Source of the DNA: Deuterostichococcus epilithicus
Lineage: Eukaryota > Chlorophyta > Trebouxiophyceae > Prasiolales > Stichococcaceae
NCBI GenBank assembly: GCA_033439295.1
Contig: JAVTLE010000008.1
Span: forward strand, 930,001 to 994,000
Direction: 5' to 3'
DNA: 64,000 nucleotides
The notes beneath the pieces are model-generated. The model did no database searches and was not told the origin of the DNA. It saw only the letters and a list, made by a program, of their open reading frames with translations. Below, in pieces: positions 45,616 to 57,223 of this stretch. Numbering within the stretch: the stretch's first letter is position 1; every line of letters begins with the position of its first letter. Both the position numbers and the translations under genes were made by a program.

Positions 45616-48600
45616 ATGGGTTCCAGGAACGACGCCGGTCTGCAGCTCGATCTGGAGGCGTTGACGCGGCTGGCGAGCGCGCCTCCATACGAGCTCTTCA
45701 CGTCCGGCATCATCGAGAATGCACAGGTAGGTACAATCAGCCAATGCGCCTGAGTTTGTGTGCAGGCCAAGCGCCTGCGACTCCCAAGTCAACTGCAGTA
45801 GTTATCAGCCATATGGACCAGCTCTATGGGGTGGACTTCAGCCGGGTCTGCCATTTGCGATCTCCTTGCCAGGCGACGGCAACGTCAGCCTTGCAGATGT
45901 TGGTACGGCACATCTGCTCCTGGCAGTGCACTTGATGAGGCGCTGGGCGGCTCTTCAGTGGCATGCCAGCAGTTCCAGCCGGCTTGTTTATCGTTGCAAC
46001 GTCACCCATATCGTAGCACCGTGCTCGGCAGGACCTGGCGGCGAAGCTGCGGACAGACTGCCGGCGAGGGCTGCCGGTGGACGACGAGGAGGACCGTGCC
46101 ATGCGGATCGAGGCCTTCGGCTCCAACAGGCTGGCAGACAGGGAGGAGGTCAGCTTCGGGCAGCTGGTGCTGGAAGCCCTTGAGGTGGGAGTGTTTGCCT
46201 CCTGCTCTCTGCCGCGCTGCTGGGCGCTGCCCCAAGTCTGCCGAGCATGGAACTGCCTCGAGTTTCAGCAGAGTGGCGGCTTTGCAGTCATTTTGGCGCA
46301 CGGGGCGCCTGCACGCACGCCTGGGCGGCGTTGATGTTGGGCGGCAGTCCAGTTCGCGCCTGAACAAGCACTGTGCTTGCTGCGCACAGGACGTCACTGT
46401 GATCGTCCTCCTGGTCGCGGGAATCGTGTCCACAGGGTTGGGCCTGGCGCTGGAGGGGCAGGGCGGCGACTCCTGGATCGAGGTGCGGCAGCACACAAGC
46501 ACAACTACTGGAGACTCGTTGTCGCTCCTGCACGACAGCATGCGGTGTCGGCTGCATGCGCTCCCTGGCGTCAGCTTCAACCCGCTCTGACTGTGAACGC
46601 AGGGAGCGGCCATCATGGCGGCTGTCGCAGTGGTGGTCGGCGTGAGCGCGGTCCAGAACTACCAGAAGGAAATGCAATTCCGCGCACTCAACCAGCTCAA
46701 CGAGGATGTGAAGGTGGGGGCACTTGCCGATCATAAATTCCGGTTGCATTTCTCTGTGCCATCCTGGACACAGCGCCGCTTCGTTCCATGGCGCCGATCG
46801 TGGCCCCGGTGCTGCTGTGCGCTGCCGGAGGCGCGCACCTCAGGTTCTGGCCTCGAAGCCAGGCAAGGCCATGATGGCATCTGCAGGGCTGACGCAAGCG
46901 GCGTAGAGGCGCTGCATTGCTGCTTGCCATTCCTTCCGGAGATTTCGCGCTGAGCCCTCGCAGATGGTGAGGCATGGCAGGCACGCTGCAGCAAAACGTA
47001 CAAAAAGCCCGCCGGGTCGCAGGTGCGGGTAGTGCGTGGTGGGCGGGAGCGCTCCGTCAGCACTTACGACCTGCTGGTGGGCGATGTGCTGCTGGTGGAC
47101 ACCGGCGACATCCTGCCCGCCGATGGCCTCCTCTTCGAGTCCTCCAACCTCAGGTTGAGCAGCAGAACCTGCATGGTTCACTGATGGGGCCCTGTGCCGG
47201 GCGGTGGGGTGCTGGGCACTGCCCCCCGACGGCCTGCACTTCGAGAGTCCTTTCAAGTTCAGGTGCCTGGTGTGACATGATAGGATGGGCAATACCTGGG
47301 GAGCAGCTGCCCGATACCTCGCTGCTGAGCGTGCTGGCAATGCAGGTGGTGAGTGGCAGCGTACCGCAATGCGCGGCACAGTGTGCTCACCTGCAAGCGA
47401 TGCTTTGATCCGAAGTCAGAAACATGACATCTTGGAGCGAGATAGATGCCGCCAAAGGCGCATAGAGCCTGGGCGAAATCGGCACAGCGAAGAACGACAC
47501 AGTTTTGCGGCCCTGCAGGCTAGACGAGAGCCACCTGACGGGGGAGGCGGATGACGTGCTCAAAGATGCGGAGACGGCGCCGCTGCTGTGCTCCGGCTCC
47601 CGCGTGCTGGAGGGCCTGGGCCGCTGCCTGGTGATTGCCGTCGGGCCCAACTCGCAGCAGGGCCAGATCTCTGCCATGGTCGCCGGCGTGGAGACGTCCG
47701 GCGATGAGCTCAGGTGAGGGTTTCGTAGCCTGACCCCGTCAGGCGGCTGCCCCTGATGACCTGATGGTGGCAGAGACGAGATCCGACCGGTCGTGTCAGC
47801 ACCGGGAATCATCCCTCTCATGGGCGTGCATCTACACCGCTGCAATCCGGTCGCGACAGGCTCGTCAGCTGCGCCGCCGCGGCCTCTGAAGTGGAGCCAC
47901 ATCCTGATGCACCCCCACCGGCTGGCGCGCAGGCAGCAGACGCAGCTGCAGAAGAAGCTGGAGGTGCTCGCGGCGCAGATCGGCTACGTCGGGCTGGGGG
48001 CAGCAGGGCTCAGCCTGGCGGGCATGGCCGTGCCCTTCACCTACAGCACCTTTTTCGTGCAGCACCAGCCATGGCAATGGGACTTTGCAAGCGCGTACCT
48101 CCACATGCTGGTCCAGGCCATCACCATCCTGGTGCGGCGCCTGCTTTTTCCCCGCTGTAAATGCATGTTCCTCGCGCAGAGCGTGCGCGTGCAGAGCATG
48201 CATGAACGCCAGGGCAGCCACTCTGTCCACACCAGGTAGAAGGTGTCGATAGGCGCAGGCGTCGACATCGCTGGACGAAACCTGCACAAGGGGCGTTGTT
48301 TGTGGTGCAAGGCACACCTGCAGCGAGGGAAATGCGCTCTGACCCCTTGGCTGTGTGCATTGCAGGTGGTGGCGGTGCCGGAGGGCCTGCCGCTCGCGGT
48401 GACCATCGCGCTGGCGTTCAGCGTCAAGCGCATGCTGGCGGACAACAACCTGGTGCGGCACCTGTCCGCCGCCGAGACCATGGGCTGCGCAACCACCATC
48501 TGCACCGACAAAACAGGTGGACCAGCGGTTCCTGTTCGTACTTTTATCGTGCGCCTCCTCGAAGTCTGCCGGAAACAGGCTGCTGGGTGGATGCTCCGGG

Positions 48601-51600
48601 CTGCTGCCGTCCGGCCTCCTGCTCGCCAAGCGCTCTCCCGTGACATGCCTCCAGCCGTCCGCTCGGGGTTATAGAAGACCTCTTTCGAAAGTCTCCTGTC
48701 GTGAGGCGACCACGACGCACACATGGGACTGCCATGGACAGCGCTGATCGTGCAGCACCCGCCGACGTGCGCAGGCACGCTGACGCAGAATGAGATGGCG
48801 GTGGTGCGCATGTGGCTCGCCGGCCAGGACTTCGACAACCTCCAGTTCATCGGCGGCGCCGGCAACAGCGTCGATGGGAGGGTGCGCTGCAGCGTCGCTG
48901 GTTTTGTTTCTTGACACGCTCATTGCCTCTGCCGAGGTCCTGCCGCACGCTTCCCTGTTCGCCTGCGCAGAAGGGCCCTTTCCATAAACCCACCAACAGC
49001 AGCTTCGTCCAGCATTGTCACATCCAGCACTGCCTGCTGTCCGCCACACCTCCTCGATGCCACCGTTCCAGGACCCTTTGGACCTGGACCCGCGGCTCCA
49101 CAGCCTGCTGCTCAACAGCCTGGCGCTCAACACGACCGCCAGCCTGGAGGTCAATCCTGGTGCGCCTTCTCGCTCGCTTGAAGCGAGCCTGCCGTGGGCG
49201 ACCCTCCATGCGGCTGTGCGTGCACTGCTCGTCTCATGCTTGCCCGCCCGCACGCAGAAGTGCTCGGCGCAAGCTGCTCTGCACATATCACCGACAGCAG
49301 GCGCCAGTTGAGGAGCGTGGTCATGTGATGCACCTGTAGACGGCGTCGTCAAGGTGGGCAACCGCACAGAGTGCGCCCTGCTGGAGCTGTGCTCCGGGCT
49401 GGGCGGCAGCTACGCGCGCATACGCTCGGGGCATGAGCTCGTGCGACGCTTCCCCTTCTCCTCCGACCGCAAGCGCATGTCCAGCCTCTCGTTCAACCCC
49501 GGCGAAAGGTGCGCCGCACCTCCTTCGATGCACAGCTCGTTGCCGCACTGGCCGGTGCCGCAGTACCGCCCACCGCAAGCGCATATGCAGTACCTCCTTC
49601 ATGCCGTGGACGATGTGTGCGCTTCACCGGCCTCACTGCAGGGTGCTGGTGTTGTCTCGGTATTGACAACTGCCGCATCCATGGGCCAGGAGGGGTGGAA
49701 CCTGCTCTTGGTTCCTCCTCCTACATTGAGAACCATGGGCTCATGTTCTTCCTGCTGTGGGCACCGTGTGCATCAGAATACAGGAAGGAACTGCTGTTGA
49801 CATCTTCCCTGGACATTCTGCTGCAGCCTGGACGGGTTGATGTGTGCGCGGCTTTTCACTAAGGGCGCCGCCGAGCTCGTGCTGGAGCTGTGCACACAGC
49901 AGGTGCCCTCTGAAGGGAAATCAAAAGGCTGCATGAGCCAGTGTCGATGTCACTCGTGCGCAGCTGTTTGCGTTCCGCTGCCTCGGGCGTGATGCTCTGT
50001 CGCTCTGTTTGAAGCCCGGGGAGTTCAGATGGCTCACTTCTCTGTGAGAGGTGTCTCGCGATTCCCAGGTGGGGCCGGACAGCTCGGTGCAGCTGCTGGA
50101 CGATGCGGACAAGGAGGCGCTGCTGTCCGCCGCCCGCTCCTCCGGCCTCAGGTGGGGGCCCCGCCTCTGAACCCTCATGGCTGTGATGCAGCTGGTCTGT
50201 TTGTCGATGAGCTCAGAGCATTTTCCGCCACCTGATGGACGTACCCACGAGCTTGGGCTAGCGGGTCCATCCACCACACCCGAAACTGCCTGGGGACTCT
50301 TGACGCCGTGTTCTCCACATGCTCACACAGGATGCTGGCCCTGGCGTACCGGGACGTGTTCCTGCCGTTCCAGACGGACGACAACCGCGACGAGTTCTCC
50401 CCGGCGCAGGCATGCAGACTTTCTGGGAGTGTCAGACGCTCCACTTCTTGCTAGCGCCAATTGCTCGAGAATCAAACTCCACGTCGAACACCCCCTTGTG
50501 CCTGTGCCTGTATCTGTATCTGTGCTGCACCGGCCACACAATATGAATATGCTGCAACAAGACGTTTGCGCCTCCAAGCTGAGCAGTAGGAAGTGTGGCA
50601 TTCAGATGCTGCTAGTCAAATCAAAAGGTAGCATTGATTTCCGCTCTCAGCTGGAGAAGGAGCTGACGCTCGTAGCACTGGTGGGCATCGCCGACCCGCT
50701 GCGGCCGGAGGTGCCCGCCGCCATTGAGGCGTGCCATCGCGCCGGCATCTCGGTCCGCATGCTCACAGGTGGGGCCCCTCGAAGTGGACCCTGGTCTTGG
50801 CTGCACTCATTGTACAACTTATGCAGAGCCGTGCAATTGCGTCGCAGAGCGCAGGCGACTGGGCGCCTCTGAGTAGATTCTCCCTCTTTACGGCTTCAGC
50901 GTGCATGGCATGTGTTCAATTGGCGGAGGGCATGCCACGCCGCTAGCGGGCCGCCGGCTGACACGCCGCGGTGCCCCCTCGATGTGCAGGCGACAATGCA
51001 ACCACAGGCAGCGCCATCGCGCGGCAGTGCGGCATCCTGCCTGAGGGCTGCGACGCATTTACCGCTGCCGACCAGGCGGACCTGATGGCGGAACTGCGGG
51101 CGCTCGGTCCGCCGCGCCCCGAGTCCGAGAGCGGCTACGATGGCGGGCGAGTCTCGTCTGGCGGGGACGCATCTTCAGCAGGTCAGTCTGGCGCGCGGTA
51201 CAGTCTGATGCAGCGCTTGTGCATCTTTCTTGCCGACGCAACTTGGTTGCTGCGCGGATCCACCCCATGCTGGACAACCTCCGCGCTTGCAAAACGAACC
51301 CCTGCGGCGCTGCCATGCACATCTACACCCCCCTTCCACGCAAGCCGCAGTGCTCTGGGGCCGTCCACACTGCGGCTTGTAACCCCTGACTGGCGCCCTG
51401 ACCGGCACCCTGACTGCCGCCTCCACCGATGCGTGGCAGGCAGCGCCCGCGTGGGCAACTACGGCAGCGAGAGGTACCTGGTCATGGACGGCCCGGACTT
51501 CCGGCGGGCGGTGCTGGATGCTGAAGGCGCCATCCGGCAGGACGTGTTCGACCTGGTGTGGCCGCGCCTGCGCGTGCTGGCGCGCTGCTCCCCCGCGGAC

Positions 51601-53811
51601 AAGTACACCATCGTCCAGGGTGCACCTCATTATCCTGCCTCTGCAATGGCGTTCCTGCATTCCCGCAATTCCACGGTTCGTGTATCACTTTGCATCACTA
51701 TTTGGCATGGCATGGCCGCATATCCACATGCCAGATTACCGGCCGGCCGGCATCCCAGTTCACCGGCGCGGCCCGTGGCCCCGCACTTGAGTCGTTGCTG
51801 TGCAGGCTGTAACCGCGTCCTCACTATCAGGCGGCCATCCTCGGGTCACATGGATGTGCATGCCTCCGTTGGTGCTCAGTGAGCTGTCACTGCTCAGCAG
51901 CCAGCTGCTGCCCCTCCTCTGAGCATTGCACCACACAGCCTGAGTCCCAAACCCCAAACCCCGAGGAGCAGAAGAGAGCGTGCTCCCTCTTGAAGCTACC
52001 GACTGTATGCCGGCCGCAGGCCTGCAAAACAACCCGGAGGAGGTGGTGGCGGTCACGGGCGACGGCACCAACGATGCACCCGCACTGCGCCTCGCCGACG
52101 TCGGCTTCGCCATGAACGACGGTGCGGGTGGACGTGTGCCACTGCACCCTGCCCGCACAGGCTTTTCAGCCCTGCGTTCCGTGTGCGGTGTGCAAGTGCA
52201 GCCGCTGGGTCTCCAGCCTGCCGGGTTGCAGAAACTGAAACATGTCTTACCTTGGTCCGCAGGCACCTCCATCGCAAAGGATGCGTCGGACATCCTGCTG
52301 ATGGACAACAACTTTGCGTCCATCGTCAGCGCCGTCAAGTGGGGCCGCAACGTGTACGCCGGCATCGCCCGCTTCCTGCAGTTTCAGCTGACGATCAACA
52401 CGGTCGCAATCATCACGGCGGTCGGCGGCGCGCTGGCTCTGCAGGTGGTCCCGCAGCATCCCCATGGCGGATGCCGTGTTCCACCTGTTTGCCTCTTGCT
52501 GTTAGACATGTGTATTGCCTGCATCCGAGGCTTGCCACAATCGTACGAGTTTGCCTTTCCGATGCAACAGCCGGTTCCTGTTCTGGCGACTGGTGCTGCC
52601 AACTCAGCATCTTTTGGAACCTGAACTCTGCAGGAGAGCCCGCTGACGGCGGTGCAGATGCTGTGGGTCAACCTCATCATGGACAGCCTGGCGTCCCTGA
52701 GCCTGGCCACCGACACCCCCACCGACGACCTGCTGGATCTGAAGCCCTACCGCAGTGCGTCCCCTTCTCAGGACCAGCTGCAGCGCTGTTGTGCACCACA
52801 GGCCCTTGGGCTGTCGGACGGATCGGACCTTGCATGCACATGGGCAAGCAAGCTGAGCTGTCCCCAGAACACATACATGGGCGTGCACTCACGTCTAGCT
52901 GATGCTGACCGCCCTGCCGCGTCCGCGCAGCCGACGAGCCGCTCATCTCGCCGACGCTGTGGCGCAACATCATCGGGCAGGGTGTCTTCCAGCTGGCCGT
53001 CATGTACGCATTGGTGACGGAAGGCGATGTGCTGTTCGGGGTGCCCTCGCACGCGGCGGCGGACGGCCCGTCTGTGCACTACACCCTCGTCTTTAACATC
53101 TTCGTGCTCATGCAGCTGTTCAACCAGGTGCGGGAATTTTTGCTCTGTAGTTGCGGCCATTATGCTACCATTTCATTGATGTACCTTCCAGGCTGTGACG
53201 CCGCCGTTCATATGCCAGGCGACAGCCGCCCTGAGTTGCATCTCGCTGGCGCCGCGCTGAATGCCCTGCCTCGATGCCCGCCTCGCTCTTCGTTTCGTAA
53301 GCTGTTGATTGCGCGGCAGCAGCACAGCGCGCCTAAGCCGAGTGTGCGGCCCCTTCTCTCCAGGTGAACGCGCGGAAGATCTATGGCGAGCCGGATGTGC
53401 TGGAGGGTGTGCTCGACAACAAACTCTTTGGCTACATCCTTGCCGCCGAGTTGGCACTTCAGGTGAGGCGCCGCTGTGACATGTTGCCCTTGATCAGTGC
53501 GGCCATCAGTTACTCGGACGGGTACAGACAGCCACAGTCTGTGTCCACGCCCGCTACAAACTTGATACCTGCGATCGCTGCGGCCGCTGGCCCAGTCGTT
53601 GGCGTGCTGAGCGCTGCGCTGTGCCGGCCCCTCGCCGCAGGTGCTCATCGTGCAGTTCGGCGGCGAGGCCTTTGGCACGCGGCCGCTGACGCTGCCGCAG
53701 TGGGGCGCCTCCCTAGGCTTTGGCGCTCTGGGCCTGGTCGTGCGCCGCGGCCTGCTGCTCCTCGGCGGCAGCCAGCGGCGGTCTGACACAGCGGGCGGTG
53801 ACCGATCGTGA
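45616..53811 (+). CDS. P-type Ca2+-transporting ATPase, type IIB (PMCA/ACA)
   Basis: This pump exports Ca2+ from the cytosol across the plasma membrane or an endomembrane at the cost of ATP. About 24 exons run from the ATG at 45616 ([20 protein letters not shown]) to the stop at 53809-53811 ([13 protein letters not shown]). Signatures in order: M1 [20 protein letters not shown] (46390), M2 [20 protein letters not shown], actuator [15 protein letters not shown] (47520), M4 [20 protein letters not shown] (48366), phosphorylation site [13 protein letters not shown] split by an intron (48505/48775), nucleotide site [12 protein letters not shown] (49360), hinge [20 protein letters not shown] (52050), M5 [19 protein letters not shown] (52375) and M6 [20 protein letters not shown] (52660), the last being type IIB. 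The PEGL and NLxxD Ca2+-site residues are present. The C-terminus is short, so a calmodulin domain, if any, would be N-terminal; none is obvious. The exon linking IIENAQ to [16 protein letters not shown] was not resolved. Confidence 0.93.
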
Positions 53812-54991
53812 GGGCGACGGCTGGAGACCAGCGGTGCAGCGACAGCGGGTCCCGCTGCGCATTGCCACACGGCGTGACGGTGCCGCCAGATATGCAATGG
53901 CAGCGGGGTGTGAGCAGTTTCCCGAGGGCAGAAGCTTGCTGGCGCACCGTGCCATAGCGGCATTGTCCGGTGCAGATGGAACGACAATCAACAAGCAGCA
54001 CGGCACCCGAGGAGTGGACCCAACAGGGAACTGAGGCTCTTGCTGCAAAATTTGCTCAAGACGGACTGTGGCGAGGGCGGCTGCTCACTGGCGCTGGCAG
54101 GCTGGCTTGTGTGGCAGAGGCTGGCGGTGGCAACGCACATGTACGGCGACGCAGGAGTGGAACAGCGCATACCTCTGCACAGCGAGCACGCGGCGTAGAA
54201 GGGCCATTGAAATTCTTGATTGTTTGTGGGCGAGGAATGCTAGATGGGACAGTGAGTAGGGAAAGGAGGACGTGTTGACGCTATGAACATGTAGATAGAC
54301 ATCCAAGCGCGAGGGTCCAGAAGCCTGTGTGTGCAGATGGACTGGCTAGCTACAAGCCTGTAGGCCCGTGCTGCAACCTGAGGCCAGGCCTGAGGCCAAC
54401 CACATGGATTGCTTCAAATTCGAGAAAAGAAATTCTCGAATTAATTTGAAAAAATTCGTAGCGTCCCCGCAGGATTCTTCCGTGCAAGTGCCGTGCGGGT
54501 TCCGCAGCGTGGGCCTCGCCGCGCGGCGACCCTGGCCCGAGGCGCAGCACAGTACACAAGTGCATTGCTTTCTCTTGGCGCTCCGGGCACCCCCAGGTCA
54601 GAACTCAGGTCCGAGCAGCGGGCGGTGTTGATTGTTGTCCATCTCGTCCTGCTCTCCCTCTCGGCCGTTACCGCGCGTCACAGGTGCGGCAGTGCTGCAC
54701 CTGTCTTGCAGCACCTCGGAGTGCATCTCGGCTGCTCACTGCCTTCTCGCGAAGTGCCACGTCGCTTGACTGGTCAGGACGGATGCATACTTCAGCACGG
54801 TCGGCTGCCGCTGCTGCAACCGCAGCAGCTGCCGCGCTGCTTTGCACGTGCCAGACAAGCGATCGACCGCAAAGGGATAATGCGCCCGCCGCTGCGGAGC
54901 GGCAACCGTCCGCGTTCGGAGAGGCCGATCTCACCCTGCTGCCCTTGCCCGCAGGAGCGCGCAGGAAGCATCTGCCGCAACACCAGCCGTC
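53812..54991. other. Intergenic between Ca2+-ATPase and the acidic protein gene
   Basis: This 1.2 kb gap lies between tandem plus-strand genes. No coding family was recognised and no TGTAA was seen. It holds a perfect 10-bp inverted repeat (54417-54442) and a doubled cctgaggcc (about 54378-54396). Confidence 0.45.
54417..54442. repeat. Perfect inverted repeat, 10-bp arms
   Basis: aattcgagaa and ttctcgaatt are separated by six bases (aagaaa) in an AT-rich patch. It could form a stem-loop in the RNA, or be the end of a small decayed element. No target-site duplication was recognised. Confidence 0.75.
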
Positions 54992-56775
54992 ATGATGCTG
55001 GAGACGGCAGCGGATGTGCCTGACGGCCAGCAGCTTGCCAAGGCCTACGACCTGTATGCGCTGGCCCTGGCGCGGCCCCTCGCAGAGCTAGAGGCGCTGG
55101 CAGCCCGCTGCCATGCCCCCTCGCGGCCGGCACAGAAGGGTGAGCTGCTGCCTTGACCACACATATGCTGCGAGCGCGATCGCCTGCATGGTGGCCCCAC
55201 GCCACGAGAATAGGCCCACCTGCTATGAGCGCAAATTTGAATCTGTGCTGCAGGCTGGCTGACAGCGGCGCGCGGCGCTGCCGACGCAGATGAGCCGGTG
55301 GACGCCGACGAGGTGCTTCCCTTGCCCGCCGTGCTAGCCTGACCACGCATGAGGCACGCTTTGTGCCTGCGGTGCATTCGGGGCCTTGGCGGCAACCGGC
55401 CTCGCGCTTGCTGTATGAGCTGCCCTCACCGCAAGGCGATGTGTTCACCTCAGGACGAGGAGGAGGACATAGACGGCGGCGAGGAGGAGGACGCCGCTGC
55501 CGACGCAGAGGATGACGAGGCACGAGTCCCGTGCTGATGTGCATGCATGAGGCGCAAGCGCCTCCTGGACCCGATTTCCGCTCTTGCAGTAGAGCAGCTG
55601 TTTGTCCCCCCGCGAGCCTCCACTCGTTCCTGACGCCCCGCCCGCCTGACGCGCCACCAGCACAATTTCTGCAGGGAGAGGAGGGCGACGAGGATGACGA
55701 TGAGGACGCTGTGGAGGTAACGCTGCCCCTCCGTCTTCCTGCTGACCCCTGCAGCAGCAACCCCCCAACTGCTGCACGCCCCCGCATGCCCTTTGCCTTC
55801 AGGCCGAGACTGGTGTCCGGGTCCTGCTGCAGCAGCTGCAAGGCGAGTCACCAGGGCCGCATCATGGCTCGCCGTGCCGGCTGGGAAGCTCTCATGGTGA
55901 CATGTGCCGCGCCGCAGGGCCAGGAGGCGGCCGGCGGCGATGAGGACGGTGATGATGACGAGGAGGGTGACGGCAACGACGTGGCTGGCGAGGACCCCGA
56001 GGAGGTGATTCAGTCACACGCTTCCCGCGTTCCTCGTGCATTGCCAAACCATCCAAACAACAACGGTTCCCGCCGCCACGAGCTCCTGTAGGCCGCCTGC
56101 CATTCGGCCGCTCCAGCGGGCGAGCTGTCTCCCGCCTGTTGCGCTGAGGTCTCAGCGTTGCTCCCGCTCAGTTTGAGGACGAGGAGGAGGACGAGGAGGA
56201 GCTGGGGACGCGCCACCTGTCCAGCGATGCGCCGCCCCTGGACGATGACGAGGAGGTGCGTCGGCCCCAATGCTTTCATGAAGACATGTCCGCCTTGCGT
56301 GTTGTGAACCCCTGCGACCCGCCGCTGCAGCCGCAGCCTTTGATGTGCGTGGCAGCCGCTGCGCCAGGATGCGGGCGCAACTCGGAGCGGTGGGTGGCCG
56401 GATCTCGAGTGTGGTTGCATCCTCAGTCGTATCCGAGCGTTGTGGCTGCAGGACTATGAGGAGGAGGACGAGGAGGCGGCAGATGACGACAGCGACTTTG
56501 CCGGAGAGGAGGACGACGATGATGACGAGGAGTTCGAGCAACGTGCGTCATTGCTGCACCTGATCGCCGCTAGGACTGATGAGCTCACAGTGCTCTTGTT
56601 CTAGCCCATGCTCTCTACCTGGGTGTACTTGGCGGTTTCTGCCGCTTGACCGGCGTGATTGCGCGTACCAAGCTGAGTACCATTTCTGCGTGCAGCCGCC
56701 AAGCGGCCGAGGAGGGCGGCACCGCCAGCCGACGAGGGTTCGGAGGACGAGGAGGAAGACGATGACGACGAATGA
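54992..56775 (+). CDS. Highly acidic Asp/Glu-rich protein of unknown function
   Basis: I do not recognise a family. The start is taken at the ATG pair 54992/54995 (MMLETAADVPDGQQLAKAYD). The first exon encodes a helical segment, LYALALARPLAELEALAARC. The next short exon (about 55255-55316) has WLTAARGAADADEPVDAD. Five further exons are almost wholly acidic: DEEEDIDGGEEEDAAADAED (55457), GEEGDEDDDEDAVE (55675), an exon with DEDGDDDEEGDG (55918), FEDEEEDEEELGTRHLSSD (56173) and DYEEEDEEAADDDSDF (56453). The last exon has KRPRRAAPPADEGSEDEEED and ends DDDDE before the stop at 56773-56775. The KRPRR stretch could be a nuclear signal. Length is roughly 190-200 residues. Such composition is seen in histone chaperones and nucleolar proteins, but that is only inference. 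Exon ends are approximate. Confidence 0.7.
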
Positions 56776-57223
56776 GGAATGACGTGTCAGCAATGTTATG
56801 TGCCGCTACAGCAGAAGTGCCGCTCGTGACTTGTGTTGGTCATCTGAAGGGACAGGCAATGTGGCAGAACGGGCCGACGTTGTGGTTGCTCTTGCTGCGT
56901 CGCCCCGAAAACAGTCAAGGCTGCAAACCGTTGCAGCACTCCCTTGTTTTTAACGAAGCGCAAAGGCTTCCCCATTTGCGACTAGGTACTGACTTCTGAC
57001 TGCACTTCCCCCTCCTTTATTACAAGCACTTCAACTGTTTCGGACACTTGCCTCCAAATGTGATCATGTCCCTCTGTTTCGGGCATAAGGAGTATCGTGC
57101 TCGGCATGCGCCACCTCCCTTGGCAAATGACAGTGCGATTGCAAGGCACAATGAGGCACTTGGTCATTGTCAGGCTGTCCACCTCAAGTGAAAGGTCAAC
57201 CACCTGCCGCTCTGAGACGCACG
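56776..57223. other. Convergent 3' region
   Basis: A 448-bp gap between the convergent acidic-protein gene and the plastid membrane protein gene. TTACA at 57020-57024 gives a minus-strand TGTAA about 200 bases past the stop at 57224, a plausible poly(A) signal. Nothing else was recognised. Confidence 0.5.

Noticed and set aside
55445-55851. Minus-strand open frames with Ser/Leu/Val-rich sequence
   Set aside because: They are the antisense of GAG/GAC-rich acidic exons (CTC/GTC codons give Leu and Val), not a membrane protein.
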